Positions 18,859 to 27,462 of a DNA stretch of 39,973 nucleotides are shown piece after piece. The translations under genes and the position numbers were made by a program. How positions within the stretch are numbered: the first letter of the stretch is position 1; the number at the start of each line of letters is the position of its first letter. The stretch is from Eubacterium sp. (GTDB taxonomy: Bacteria; Bacillota; Clostridia; Lachnospirales; Lachnospiraceae): the NCBI GenBank assembly GCA_022764265.1, contig JALERO010000068.1, positions 1 to 39,973 on the forward strand, given 5' to 3'. The notes under the pieces were generated by a model. The model had not been told where the DNA came from, did not search any database, and saw only the letters and a program-made list of their open reading frames with translations.

Positions 18859-20256
18859 ATGGAAGAAGTACAAAAGAAAAATCCTCTGGGCGTGGATCCG
18901 GTTGCCGGATTGATGACCCGGTTTGCTGTACCGAGTATTGTTGCAATGCTCGTAAGTGCTTTATATAACATAGTAGATCAGCTTTTTATCGGACAGTCAG
19001 TTGGAACGTTGGGCAATGCAGCCACAAACATTGCTTTCCCACTTACCATGTCCTGTGTGGCTCTGGCACTTCTTTTCGGCATTGGCGGAGCTTCTTGTTT
19101 TAACCTGAACATGGGGCGGGGAAATTCGGAAAAGGCAATCTATTATGTTGGAAATGCGGTGGTCTGCCTTTTTGGATGCGGATTTATTTTATGCGTGATT
19201 ACCCAGCTGTTTCTGACTCCGATGTTAAAGGCCTTTGGTGCACCGGCTGATGTGCTCCCATATGCCCAGACTTATGTGCGAATTACATCGATTGGTTTTC
19301 CTTTTTTAATACTGACCACAGGGGGAGGTCATCTGATCCGCGCGGATGGAAGCCCGAAGATGGCGATGCTCTGTAATCTGGTCGGCGCGATTATCAATAC
19401 GATTCTCGATGCTCTGTTTGTTATGGGATTTGGCTGGGGAATGGCCGGGGCTGCCCTTGCCACGATTATCGGGCAGATCGTTTCCGGAATCATTGTCATA
19501 AACTATATGAGAAACTACAAAACCGTTCCATTACTGTTGAAGCATTTTAAACTACATGCAAATTATGTGATTCAGACAGTCCAAATCGGTATGGCATCGT
19601 TTTTCAACCAAATTGCCATGATGATCGTACAGATTGTCATGAACAATTCGCTGGCTCACTACGGTGCGTTATCCGTATACGGTGAATCGATTCCGCTGGC
19701 CTGTGCCGGCATTATCATAAAAGTGAATCAGGTGTTTTTCTCCATCGTGATCGGCCTTGCCCAGGGAAGTCAGCCAATTGAAAGTTTTAATTACGGTGCA
19801 CAGCAATACGACCGTGTTCGGAAGACCTATCGTCTGGCGCTGATTTCCGGTTTTACTGTTTCGCTCCTTTCCTTTATACTGTTTCAACTATTTCCGGTAC
19901 AGATTATCTCCTTATTCGGAAAGGGATCGGAGAGTTATTTTGAATTCGGTGCGAAATTTTTCCGAATCTTTTTATTCTTTATCTGGGCCGATTGTTTGCA
20001 GCCGATTACATCTACCTTTTTTACTTCCATCGGCAAACCGGCAAAGGGTATCTTTCTGTCCCTGACCAGACAGATTATCTTTTTGCTCCCATTGTTGATC
20101 ATATTGCCAATGTTTATCGGCATTGACGGCATCATGTACGCAGGAATGCTCGCAGATTTATTCGCAGCCATCGTGACTGTGATCATGGCGCGAATTGAAT
20201 TCAAAGATATGCGTAGGATGGAAAACGAATTAATTTCAGAAGATTGTGTAAGCTAA
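18859..20256 (+). CDS. MATE family efflux transporter
   Basis: The 465-residue polytopic membrane protein matches the MATE family: MTRFAVPSIVAMLVSALYNIVDQLFIGQSVG at the first helix, then GTLGNAATNIAFPL and a second half beginning near residue 235. Members export cationic drugs or metabolites in exchange for Na+ or H+; the substrate here is unknown. The ATG at 18859 has AAAGGAGAG five bases upstream; the in-frame TTG at 18799 lies inside the preceding terminator and is rejected. The YitT gene follows 44 bases downstream without a visible promoter, so the two may share a transcript. Confidence 0.93.
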   Translation: MEEVQKKNPLGVDPVAGLMTRFAVPSIVAMLVSALYNIVDQLFIGQSVGTLGNAATNIAFPLTMSCVALALLFGIGGASCFNLNMGRGNSEKAIYYVGNAVVCLFGCGFILCVITQLFLTPMLKAFGAPADVLPYAQTYVRITSIGFPFLILTTGGGHLIRADGSPKMAMLCNLVGAIINTILDALFVMGFGWGMAGAALATIIGQIVSGIIVINYMRNYKTVPLLLKHFKLHANYVIQTVQIGMASFFNQIAMMIVQIVMNNSLAHYGALSVYGESIPLACAGIIIKVNQVFFSIVIGLAQGSQPIESFNYGAQQYDRVRKTYRLALISGFTVSLLSFILFQLFPVQIISLFGKGSESYFEFGAKFFRIFLFFIWADCLQPITSTFFTSIGKPAKGIFLSLTRQIIFLLPLLIILPMFIGIDGIMYAGMLADLFAAIVTVIMARIEFKDMRRMENELISEDCVS

Positions 20257-20300
20257 TGAAATAAAGTGCTGTTTCAAAAATTTAAGAAGGAGGAAATAAA

Positions 20301-21161
20301 ATGGAAATGACCAAAGCAAAAAATATATTTTGGGATGTGATTTACGATATTATTGGCTCCTTTTTTTATGCGATGTCCGTTTATACATTTGCAAAAGCTG
20401 CCAATTTTGCACCTGGTGGTCTGACAGGTATCGCATTGATGTTAAACTATCTGCTGAATCTGCCGATTGGTATTACTACCATGGTTTTGAATATCCCGCT
20501 GGTATTGATCAGTTATCGGATCGTGGGAAGGGATTTTCTTCTGAAAACTTTTAAAAGTATGTGCTTTTGTACAATTTTCGTGGATATTATCTTTCCGCAT
20601 TTTTCGACCTATGCCGGATCACGATTCATGTCATCCCTCTATTCCGGAATCTTTCTGGGAATCGGCCTCGCATTCTTCTATATGCGAGGCTCCTCTTCAG
20701 GCGGAACAGATTTCCTGACCATGTCCATTAAAGCATTACGGCCTCATTTATCCATTGGAGTCGTGACTATGGCAATAGATCTGGTCATCATCCTTCTCGG
20801 ATGGCCGGTATACGGAAATGTGGATGCGGTACTATATGGTCTCACAGCGACAATTCTGACATCCCTGGTGATTGATAAGTTTATGTATGGTATGGGCGCA
20901 GGAAAGCTGCTCATCATCATAACAGATCATGGACAGGAGATTGCACAGCGTATTGGTGATGTGATTGGACGGGGTTCTACGGAATTGAAAGCCAGGGGCA
21001 GTTATACAAAAGAAGAGCGGGATATGCTCTTTTGTGCCTGCTCGAAATCCCAGGCCTATATGGTTCGCCGGGTCACCCAGGAGATTGACAAATCGGCCTT
21101 TATCATGGTCACAGAAACCAATGAAGTGTTCGGAGAGGGATTTTTAGAACACACGAAATGA
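20301..21161 (+). CDS. YitT family membrane protein (DUF161/DUF2179)
   Basis: The 286-residue protein matches the YitT family: five or six hydrophobic segments in residues 10-200 with NFAPGGLTGIALMLNYLL and FYMRGSSSGGTDFL, then a cytoplasmic C-terminal DUF2179 domain (about 205-286; GRGSTELKARGSYTKEERDMLFC and FIMVTETNEVFGEGF). The family is widespread in Firmicutes and its transport or sensing role is not settled. The ATG follows AAGGAGGAAAT. It is the last plus-strand gene before a structured intergenic region. Confidence 0.93.
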   Translation: MEMTKAKNIFWDVIYDIIGSFFYAMSVYTFAKAANFAPGGLTGIALMLNYLLNLPIGITTMVLNIPLVLISYRIVGRDFLLKTFKSMCFCTIFVDIIFPHFSTYAGSRFMSSLYSGIFLGIGLAFFYMRGSSSGGTDFLTMSIKALRPHLSIGVVTMAIDLVIILLGWPVYGNVDAVLYGLTATILTSLVIDKFMYGMGAGKLLIIITDHGQEIAQRIGDVIGRGSTELKARGSYTKEERDMLFCACSKSQAYMVRRVTQEIDKSAFIMVTETNEVFGEGFLEHTK

Positions 21162-21170
21162 TAAACAGAC

Positions 21171-21337
21171 GCCGGCAGAGCGGTTATGGCAGTTTTTCGC
21201 CTCGGCCCTCAACCGGACTAGTTTGATTATATTTTACGACAGGCAGTTCAGTAGAACTGATTACCAGTTCTACTGATTGGGCTTCGTCCGGTCTCGCAGG
21301 TCGGCGAGAAAAATCCATAACCCGCTTAAAAGCCGGC
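21171..21337. repeat. 167-bp block of nested imperfect inverted repeats
   Basis: The block is an imperfect palindrome with nested arms: GCCGGC (21171-21176 and 21332-21337), AGCGGTTATGG (21179-21189) with CCATAACCCGCT (21315-21326), TTTTTCGCC (21193-21201) with GGCGAGAAAAA, ACCGGAC (21212-21218) with GTCCGGT (21286-21292), and a perfect 12-pair TCAGTAGAACTG/CAGTTCTACTGA around a five-base loop (21248-21276). It lies between convergent genes. It may be a MITE-like element or a structured RNA or terminator. No target duplication or transposase was recognised. Confidence 0.7.
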
Positions 21338-21353
21338 TGGAATTGAAGAATAG

Positions 21354-21459
21354 GTTGGAAGATGAATAACATTTGAATCTTCCTAAACGGCATGCAAATG
21401 TTATGTGGGCAGATTTCTTTATAGTTGAGACTGGGTACTGCGCTTTCTTAGTGCGACAG
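21354..21459. repeat. Two further hairpins between YitT and the flavoprotein gene
   Basis: ATAACATTTG (21366-21375) pairs perfectly with CAAATGTTAT (21395-21404). An overlapping, competing repeat is GGAAGAT (21358-21364) with ATCTTCC (21378-21384), seven pairs. Just before the minus-strand stop, CTGCGC (21438-21443) pairs with GCGACAG (21453-21459) with one bulge. The rest of 21162-21460 holds no gene I can support. Confidence 0.5.
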
Positions 21460-21460
21460 A

Positions 21461-22168
21461 TCAATCCTCATCCTGATATGCCTTGTTCACTTTATTGTAG
21501 GAAGTGAAGTATGGGGCGAAGTTTTTCTGTTCCGGTTCGATCTTGCGGATAAAATTCGTGCGAATCTTGCCTTCATCCGGCGGAAGCGTGAGTCCGGCAG
21601 CCTTGCCGGCTTCGATAGATTTCAACATCCATGCCATATTGCGTCCAACGGTACGCATAACCATTAGACCTTCCTTATCCTGTTCCACTTCCTCCGGCGT
21701 ATTGCCGTGAACCATGTTCCAATAAGCGGATGGGACGAGAGGCATATTGTTCATCATAAAATATTTATTCAGCTGTTCCAATGCTGCGGTGGATCCGGCC
21801 CGGCGGCAGCTTACGATGGCAGCTCCCGGTTTATATGGGAATCCCTTGCTGGCATAAAACATACGGTCAAGGAAAGAAGTGATATCACCTGCGGCACCGG
21901 CATAATGAACCGGCGAACCGACAATTAATCCGTCACATTCCTCCATCTTTGCGATGGCAACATTCACAGGATCATCTCCAAAAATACATTTGCCCAGCTT
22001 ATTCTTACGGCACATACCGCAACCCTTACAGCCACGGATGGTGTGAATTCCCACCTGCATCAATTCTGTTTCAATACCTTCTTTATGTAATTCTTTTATA
22101 ATCTCCTGCAAAGCCCGGTTGGTACATCCTTCTGTATGTGGACTTCCGTTTAACAATAATACCTTCAT
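21461..22168 (-). CDS. Flavodoxin-family protein, iron-sulfur flavoprotein-like
   Basis: The 235-residue protein has an FMN-binding flavodoxin-like fold: VLLLNGSPHTEGCTNRAL at the N-terminus for phosphate binding and GLIVGSPVHYAGAAGD for the second loop. Cys47, Cys50, Cys53 and Cys61 form a CX2CX2CX7C cluster, the compact motif reported for 4Fe-4S iron-sulfur flavoproteins, so it may carry both FMN and a cluster and act in electron transfer or oxidative defence. The ATG at 22168 has GGAAGGAA upstream on the minus strand; an earlier in-frame start at 22288 lies upstream of the promoter and is rejected. It is divergent from pyruvate carboxylase. Confidence 0.88.
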   Translation of the reverse strand: MKVLLLNGSPHTEGCTNRALQEIIKELHKEGIETELMQVGIHTIRGCKGCGMCRKNKLGKCIFGDDPVNVAIAKMEECDGLIVGSPVHYAGAAGDITSFLDRMFYASKGFPYKPGAAIVSCRRAGSTAALEQLNKYFMMNNMPLVPSAYWNMVHGNTPEEVEQDKEGLMVMRTVGRNMAWMLKSIEAGKAAGLTLPPDEGKIRTNFIRKIEPEQKNFAPYFTSYNKVNKAYQDED

Positions 22169-22189
22169 TCTATTCCTTCCTTCCCCGTT

Positions 22190-22221
22190 TTGTGATAAAA
22201 CCCCTTTATATTGTGATAAAA
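22190..22221. promoter_or_regulatory. Direct repeat of TTGTGATAAAA, candidate operator
   Basis: TTGTGATAAAA occurs at 22190-22200 and again at 22211-22221, exactly 21 bp (two helical turns) apart, between the minus-strand promoter and the flavoprotein start. A TCACAA element also occurs at 22285-22290. The spacing suggests a protein bound to one face of the helix; the regulator is unknown. Confidence 0.4.
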
Positions 22222-22247
22222 ATACATAGTACACCAATTTATAGAGA

Positions 22248-22276
22248 ATTATAGCACATTTTTCTGGAAATGTATA
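22248..22276 (-). promoter_or_regulatory. Minus-strand promoter of the flavoprotein gene
   Basis: Read on the minus strand, TATACA (22276-22271) and TATAAT (22253-22248) are 17 bases apart and the -10 is preceded by TGC, an extended -10. The predicted start lies about 75 bases before the flavoprotein ATG. Confidence 0.7.
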
Positions 22277-22297
22277 GTTATTTTTCACAAAAATCGC

Positions 22298-22326
22298 TTG
22301 TTTTCACCCCTTGTTATAGTTATACT
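22298..22326 (+). promoter_or_regulatory. Promoter of the pyruvate carboxylase gene
   Basis: TTGTTT (22298-22303) and TATACT (22321-22326) are 17 bases apart, giving a leader of about 75 bases before pyc. It is divergent from the flavoprotein promoter, with the two -35 elements about 22 bp apart, so one bound regulator could affect both. Confidence 0.7.
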
Positions 22327-22408
22327 TATCATAAGAAAATCCTTTTTCCTGTTATTTTTTGTTGGGGGCAGAAAGCAGGATGGGGATAAAATGATGGAGG
22401 TATCATGT

Positions 22409-25400
22409 ATGGATGTGGTTGTAAATAAATTTAAAAAGGTACTTGTCGCAAATAGAGGAGAGATTGCCATTCGTATTTTCCGGGCACTGGGAGAGCTGGG
22501 AATCAGCTCGATTGCCATCTATTCCAAGGAAGACAGATATGCGCTGTTTCGAACCAAGGCCGATGAAGCATACCCGCTGAATCCGGATAAAGGCCCGGTT
22601 GATGCTTATCTGGATATTCCTACTATCATTCGAATTGCTAAGGAGAAAAAAGCGGATGCCATTCATCCGGGCTATGGTTTCCTTTCTGAATCACCGGAAT
22701 TTGCAGAAGCCTGTAGGAAAAATGATATTGTATTTATCGGTCCCACGGTGGAATCCATGAACATCATGGGAGATAAGATTTCGGCGAAGAGAGCTGCGTT
22801 TGAATCAAAGGTACCGATCATCAGCGGAACCGATTTTGCCCTGCCGGATGCGGAAACGGCCATGGCGGAAGCGGATAAGATCGGGTATCCGGTCATGCTC
22901 AAAGCATCCAACGGCGGTGGCGGTCGGGGTATGCGCATCGTTCACAAAAAAGAAGATATGCCGGAAGCCTTTGAGAAAGCGGAAAATGAATCAAAACGGG
23001 CATTTGGTGAGTCCAAATTGTTTCTTGAGAAATATCTGATCCACCCGAAGCATATTGAAGTTCAGATTCTGGGGGATAATTACGGGAATATTGTGCATTT
23101 ATACGATAGAGACTGTTCGGTACAGCGTAGGAATCAGAAGGTTATCGAGTTTGCGCCGGCCTGGTCTATCTCGGAGGAAACCAGAAAGAGAATTCTGGAC
23201 AGTGCAAAACGACTGGCAAGACGCGTGGGATATACCAATGCTGGAACCATGGAATTTCTGGTGGATGAGGAAGACAATCCTTACTTCATCGAGATGAATC
23301 CCCGCATTCAGGTGGAACACACCGTTACGGAGATGATTACCGGTATCGATCTGGTCATTTGCCAGATTCTTGTGGCCCAGGGCTATCCTCTCAATAGTCC
23401 GGTAATTCATATTTATTCCCAGAATGAGGTGAAATGCAATGGCTATTCTATTCAGGTCCGGGTGACCACCGAGGATCCGGCCAATCATTTCCTTCCGGAC
23501 AATGGAAAGATTGATTTATATCGTTCCAGCTCTGGAAACGGAATCCGGCTGGATGGCGGTAATGCTTATGTGGGAGCCGTCATCACCCCTCATTATGACA
23601 GCCTTCTGGTGAAGGTGGTATCCCATGACCGGACCTTTGCCGGAGCCATTCATAAATCCATCCGGTCGCTGAAGGAATTTCGGATTCACGGGGTGAAGAC
23701 CAATATGACGTTTCTCATAAATGTGCTGAATCATGATGTGTTCCAGCAAGGAAAATGCTACACCACATTTATCAGTGAGACGCCGGAACTATTTGAACTT
23801 CATTACCGTCTGGACAGAACCACAAAGATTCTGGAATTCCTTGCCAACAAGATGGTAAATGTAAATCCGGGACCAAAACCATATCTGGAAGATCGAAAGG
23901 TGCCGGTCATCGATACAGAGAAACCGATCCGGGGCAGCCGGGATGATTTTTTGCGGCTTGGTGCAAAGGAATTCACCCAGAAAATCTATCGCAGCAAAAA
24001 GCTCTATGTGACGGACACCACTATGCGGGATGCCCAACAGTCTCTGCTGGCAACCAGAATGCGTACCAAGGAAGTGGCTGGGGCGGCCAGAGCGACCAAT
24101 TTATATTTAAAGGATGCTTTCTCCATTGAAGCCTGGGGCGGTGCTACTTACGATACCGCCTATCGGTTCTTAAAGGAGTCGCCTTGGAAGCGACTGGATA
24201 TATTGCGGGAGAGAATGCCGAATGTGCTCATCCAGATGTTGCTCCGCGCTTCCAATGTGGTGGGATACAGCACCTATCCGGATAATGTGATCAAGAAATT
24301 TATCAAGGTTTCCAGTGAGCACGGCATTGATGTCTACCGGATTTTTGACAGCATGAACTGGCTGGAAAATATGAAACTGCCGATTGAGGAAGCCTTGAAT
24401 ACCGGCAAGATCGTGGAAGGCGCTATCTGTTATACGGGAGATATGTTGGATCCGAAAGAAACCAAATATACTCTGGACTATTATTGCAAAAAGGCAATCG
24501 AGCTGGAGAAAATGGGATGTCATACCATTGCGATCAAAGACATGTCTGCGTTGCTCAAACCATATGCGGCAAAGAAATTAATCGAAGCCTTAAAGTCCGA
24601 GGTCCATGTGCCGATCCATCTCCACACTCATGACACCACCGGTAATGGAATCGGAACTTATCTGATGGCGGCCGAAGCCGGTGTGGATATCGTTGATTGT
24701 GCCATCGGGTCCATGAGTTCGCTGACCAGTCAGCCATCCATGAATTCTCTGGTGGAAGCGTTAAAGGGAACCGAAAGAGACACGCAGATTGACACCGATG
24801 GCCTTGAAGTGCTGGATGATTATTACGAACATGTGCGGAAGGTCTACAAAGTATTTGAGAGTGATATGGAAGCACCGAATACCCGGATTTACAAGTCGGA
24901 GATTCCGGGTGGACAGTATTCCAACCTTTGTGCCCAGGTGAAAGAGATGGGCGCAGGAAATAATTTTAATGAAATACGGAAATTATATAAAGAAGCGGAC
25001 GAGCTTCTGGGAAATATCATTAAGGTGACTCCAACCTCAAAGGTAGTGGGAGATCTGGCCATTTTTATGTTGAAAAACAATCTGACCAAAGACAATATTT
25101 TCACCGACGGAAAGGATTTATCCTATCCGGATTCGGTGGTGGAATATTTCAAGGGAATGCTTGGTCAGCCGGAAGGCGGTTTTCCGGAGAGATTACAGAA
25201 AATTGTCCTGAAGGGGCAGCAGCCGATCACGGTCCGTCCGGGCTCCCTTCTGCCGGATGTGGATTTCGATGCCATCGATGCCCATCTTCGGGAGAATTAT
25301 TATATGGATACCATGGAAAAACCGGAAGTGATGGAGCAGAAGGTATTAAGCTATGCATTGTATCCGAGAGTGTATGAGGATTACTGTGAGCATTTCCAGG

Positions 25401-25978
25401 CCTACAATGACGTTTCTAAACTGGAAAGTCACGTATATTTTTATGGATTGCGTCCCGGTGAGGAAACCACCATACAGATCGAAGAGGGCAATGATATCCT
25501 GATAAAATTCATTCGAACCTCTGATCCGGATGAGAATGGATATCGGACCCTTCAGTTTGAAGTGAACGGTTTTTATCGGGAGATTCGCATCCTGGATAAG
25601 CATTTTGAAGTAAAGGCGGACCGCAGATTAAAGACCGATCGTAAGAATCCGGGACATCTTGGTGCCTCTCTGCCGGGAAGAATCTGCGAGATCCGCATCA
25701 AGGAAGGCGATGTGATTGCGAAGAATACACCGCTCATGACAATCGAGGCCATGAAGATGGAGACCACGGTGACGGCGAAGGTGTCGGGTGTGGTGGATAA
25801 GATCTATGTTGCCAATGGAGATGAGGTCAATCAGGACGATCTGCTGGTTTCCTTTGTGGTCGATGAGAAAGACATGCCGGAAATCAAGCATCCGGAACTG
25901 CCAAAGATTGATCTGGATACCCTGGATCAGGATGAATTCAAATCCGTAAAAGTAACAGATCCCGAAGCAAAAGAATAA
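22409..25978 (+). CDS. pyc: Pyruvate carboxylase
   Basis: The 1189-residue single-chain enzyme has a biotin carboxylase domain (residues 1-460; KVLVANRGEIAIRIFRALGELG, GGGGRGMRIV ATP-grasp loop, EMNPRIQVEHTVTE), a carboxyltransferase domain (about 535-850; TDTTMRDAQQSLLATRMRT, HLHTHDTTGNG), a linker domain and a C-terminal biotinyl domain with biotin on Lys1116 in EAMKMET. It makes oxaloacetate from pyruvate, bicarbonate and ATP. The ATG at 22409 has GGAGG eight bases upstream; earlier in-frame ATGs exist at 22298, 22391 and 22394. The protein ends in about 40 extra charged residues after the biotinyl domain. Confidence 0.97.
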   Translation: MDVVVNKFKKVLVANRGEIAIRIFRALGELGISSIAIYSKEDRYALFRTKADEAYPLNPDKGPVDAYLDIPTIIRIAKEKKADAIHPGYGFLSESPEFAEACRKNDIVFIGPTVESMNIMGDKISAKRAAFESKVPIISGTDFALPDAETAMAEADKIGYPVMLKASNGGGGRGMRIVHKKEDMPEAFEKAENESKRAFGESKLFLEKYLIHPKHIEVQILGDNYGNIVHLYDRDCSVQRRNQKVIEFAPAWSISEETRKRILDSAKRLARRVGYTNAGTMEFLVDEEDNPYFIEMNPRIQVEHTVTEMITGIDLVICQILVAQGYPLNSPVIHIYSQNEVKCNGYSIQVRVTTEDPANHFLPDNGKIDLYRSSSGNGIRLDGGNAYVGAVITPHYDSLLVKVVSHDRTFAGAIHKSIRSLKEFRIHGVKTNMTFLINVLNHDVFQQGKCYTTFISETPELFELHYRLDRTTKILEFLANKMVNVNPGPKPYLEDRKVPVIDTEKPIRGSRDDFLRLGAKEFTQKIYRSKKLYVTDTTMRDAQQSLLATRMRTKEVAGAARATNLYLKDAFSIEAWGGATYDTAYRFLKESPWKRLDILRERMPNVLIQMLLRASNVVGYSTYPDNVIKKFIKVSSEHGIDVYRIFDSMNWLENMKLPIEEALNTGKIVEGAICYTGDMLDPKETKYTLDYYCKKAIELEKMGCHTIAIKDMSALLKPYAAKKLIEALKSEVHVPIHLHTHDTTGNGIGTYLMAAEAGVDIVDCAIGSMSSLTSQPSMNSLVEALKGTERDTQIDTDGLEVLDDYYEHVRKVYKVFESDMEAPNTRIYKSEIPGGQYSNLCAQVKEMGAGNNFNEIRKLYKEADELLGNIIKVTPTSKVVGDLAIFMLKNNLTKDNIFTDGKDLSYPDSVVEYFKGMLGQPEGGFPERLQKIVLKGQQPITVRPGSLLPDVDFDAIDAHLRENYYMDTMEKPEVMEQKVLSYALYPRVYEDYCEHFQAYNDVSKLESHVYFYGLRPGEETTIQIEEGNDILIKFIRTSDPDENGYRTLQFEVNGFYREIRILDKHFEVKADRRLKTDRKNPGHLGASLPGRICEIRIKEGDVIAKNTPLMTIEAMKMETTVTAKVSGVVDKIYVANGDEVNQDDLLVSFVVDEKDMPEIKHPELPKIDLDTLDQDEFKSVKVTDPEAKE

Positions 25979-26008
25979 AAATTTTTCATCAATAAAAGGG
26001 GCAGACTT

Positions 26009-26037
26009 TTGACGGAGAGGGTCTCTTATGGTATTAT
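26009..26037 (+). promoter_or_regulatory. Promoter of the M18 aminopeptidase gene
   Basis: TTGACG (26009-26014) and TATTAT (26032-26037) are 17 bases apart, with TG at 26029-26030 giving an extended -10. Transcription should start near 26044, about 25 bases before the aminopeptidase ATG. Confidence 0.8.
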
Positions 26038-26068
26038 GGTTTGGAAAAAAGACAAGGAGGTCATTTTG

Positions 26069-27445
26069 ATGAAAGAGAATGCCTGGTTAACATATACAGA
26101 CGAAGATATCAATGAATTAGAGATCCTCTCGGATCAATATAAAGAATTTTTAACAAAATGTAAAACAGAACGAGAATGTACTGCTTTTTTTAAAGAAGAG
26201 GCAGAAAAAGCCGGCTATCGCAATCTGGAGGAACTGATCGAAGAGAATGATTCCTTAAAAAAGGGAGATAAGATTTATGCCCAGGGCATGGGAAAGACCA
26301 TCGCTCTTTTTGAGATCGGAACCCAACCAATCACCGATGGCATGAATATTCTCTGTGCCCATATCGATTCCCCGAGACTGGATCTGAAACAGGTACCCCT
26401 TTACGAGGATACGGAACTGGCTTTTTTGGATACCCATTATTATGGTGGAATTAAAAAATACCAGTGGGTGACCATTCCCATGGCCCTTCATGGTGTAGTT
26501 GCCAAAAAAGACGGCAGTGTGATTCCGATCAACATCGGGGAAGATCCGGAGGATCCGATTGTATATATTACAGATCTGCTGGTGCATCTTGCCGGAAAGC
26601 AGATGGCAAAGAAAGGGACCGAGATCGTCACCGGAGAGAATCTGGATGTGCTGATCGGCAGCCGTCCTCTAGAAGGGGAGGAAAAGAATGCGGTGAAAGC
26701 CAACATCTTAAAGCTTCTCGAAGAGAAATATCATATCGAAGAAGATGATTTTATTTCTGCCGAGATTGAAGTGGTTCCGGCGGGCCCTGCCAGAGACTGT
26801 GGTCTTGACCGCAGCATGATTGCCGGCTACGGTCATGATGACAGAGTTTGTGCGTTCCCTTCCTTCCAGGCTATGATGGAAGTTTCCGGAGTGGAGCGTA
26901 CCACCTGCTGTATCCTGGTTGATAAAGAAGAAATCGGAAGTGTGGGCGCCACCGGTCTTCAGTCCATGTTTTTTGAGAATACGGTGGCAGAGATTCTCGC
27001 TCTTATGGGCACGGATTCCAATCTGGCTGTAAGAAGGACCCTTTCCAGATCCAGCATGCTTTCCTCGGACGTGAGCGCAGCTTATGACCCTGCATACAGT
27101 GAGGCTTTTGAGAAGAAAAACTGTGCGTATTTCGGAAAAGGAATGGTCATCAACAAATATACCGGTGCCAGAGGCAAATCCGGTTCCAATGATGCCAACG
27201 CGGAATATCTGGCCCGGTTGCGTCGGATTTTTGACGATAATCAGGTGGCATTCCAGACTGCAGAACTGGGTAAGGTCGATTTTGGCGGTGGCGGAACCAT
27301 TGCTTATATTGCAGCTCTTTATGGCATGGAAGTGGTGGATAGCGGTGTGGCTGTACTCAGCATGCATTCCCCGTGTGAAGTGATCAGCAAAGCGGATTTA
27401 TATGAAGCAAAAAAAGGTTATAAGGCATTTCTTAAAAATGCATAA
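26069..27445 (+). CDS. M18 family aminopeptidase
   Basis: The 458-residue protein matches the M18 metalloaminopeptidases (aminopeptidase I). Visible metal and catalytic motifs are CAHIDSPRLDLK, YGHDDRVCAF, DKEEIGSVGATGLQS and the C-terminal SMHSPCEVISKADLYE. These enzymes remove N-terminal acidic or neutral residues from peptides in the cytoplasm and form large oligomers. The ATG at 26069 has AAGGAGG upstream; an in-frame TTG at 26009 overlaps the -35 element and is rejected. It is the first gene from its promoter and is followed by a small zinc-finger membrane protein 17 bases later. Confidence 0.94.
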   Translation: MKENAWLTYTDEDINELEILSDQYKEFLTKCKTERECTAFFKEEAEKAGYRNLEELIEENDSLKKGDKIYAQGMGKTIALFEIGTQPITDGMNILCAHIDSPRLDLKQVPLYEDTELAFLDTHYYGGIKKYQWVTIPMALHGVVAKKDGSVIPINIGEDPEDPIVYITDLLVHLAGKQMAKKGTEIVTGENLDVLIGSRPLEGEEKNAVKANILKLLEEKYHIEEDDFISAEIEVVPAGPARDCGLDRSMIAGYGHDDRVCAFPSFQAMMEVSGVERTTCCILVDKEEIGSVGATGLQSMFFENTVAEILALMGTDSNLAVRRTLSRSSMLSSDVSAAYDPAYSEAFEKKNCAYFGKGMVINKYTGARGKSGSNDANAEYLARLRRIFDDNQVAFQTAELGKVDFGGGGTIAYIAALYGMEVVDSGVAVLSMHSPCEVISKADLYEAKKGYKAFLKNA

Positions 27446-27462
27446 AGAGGAATATATCACCT

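Noticed and set aside
21184-21393. Minus-strand 69-codon ORF in the palindromic block
   Set aside because: It runs through the inverted repeats, has no good ribosome binding site and resembles no protein; structure explains the sequence better.
26708-27367. Minus-strand 219-codon ORF opposite the M18 aminopeptidase
   Set aside because: It is fully inside a conserved enzyme gene and shows no family motif or ribosome binding site.
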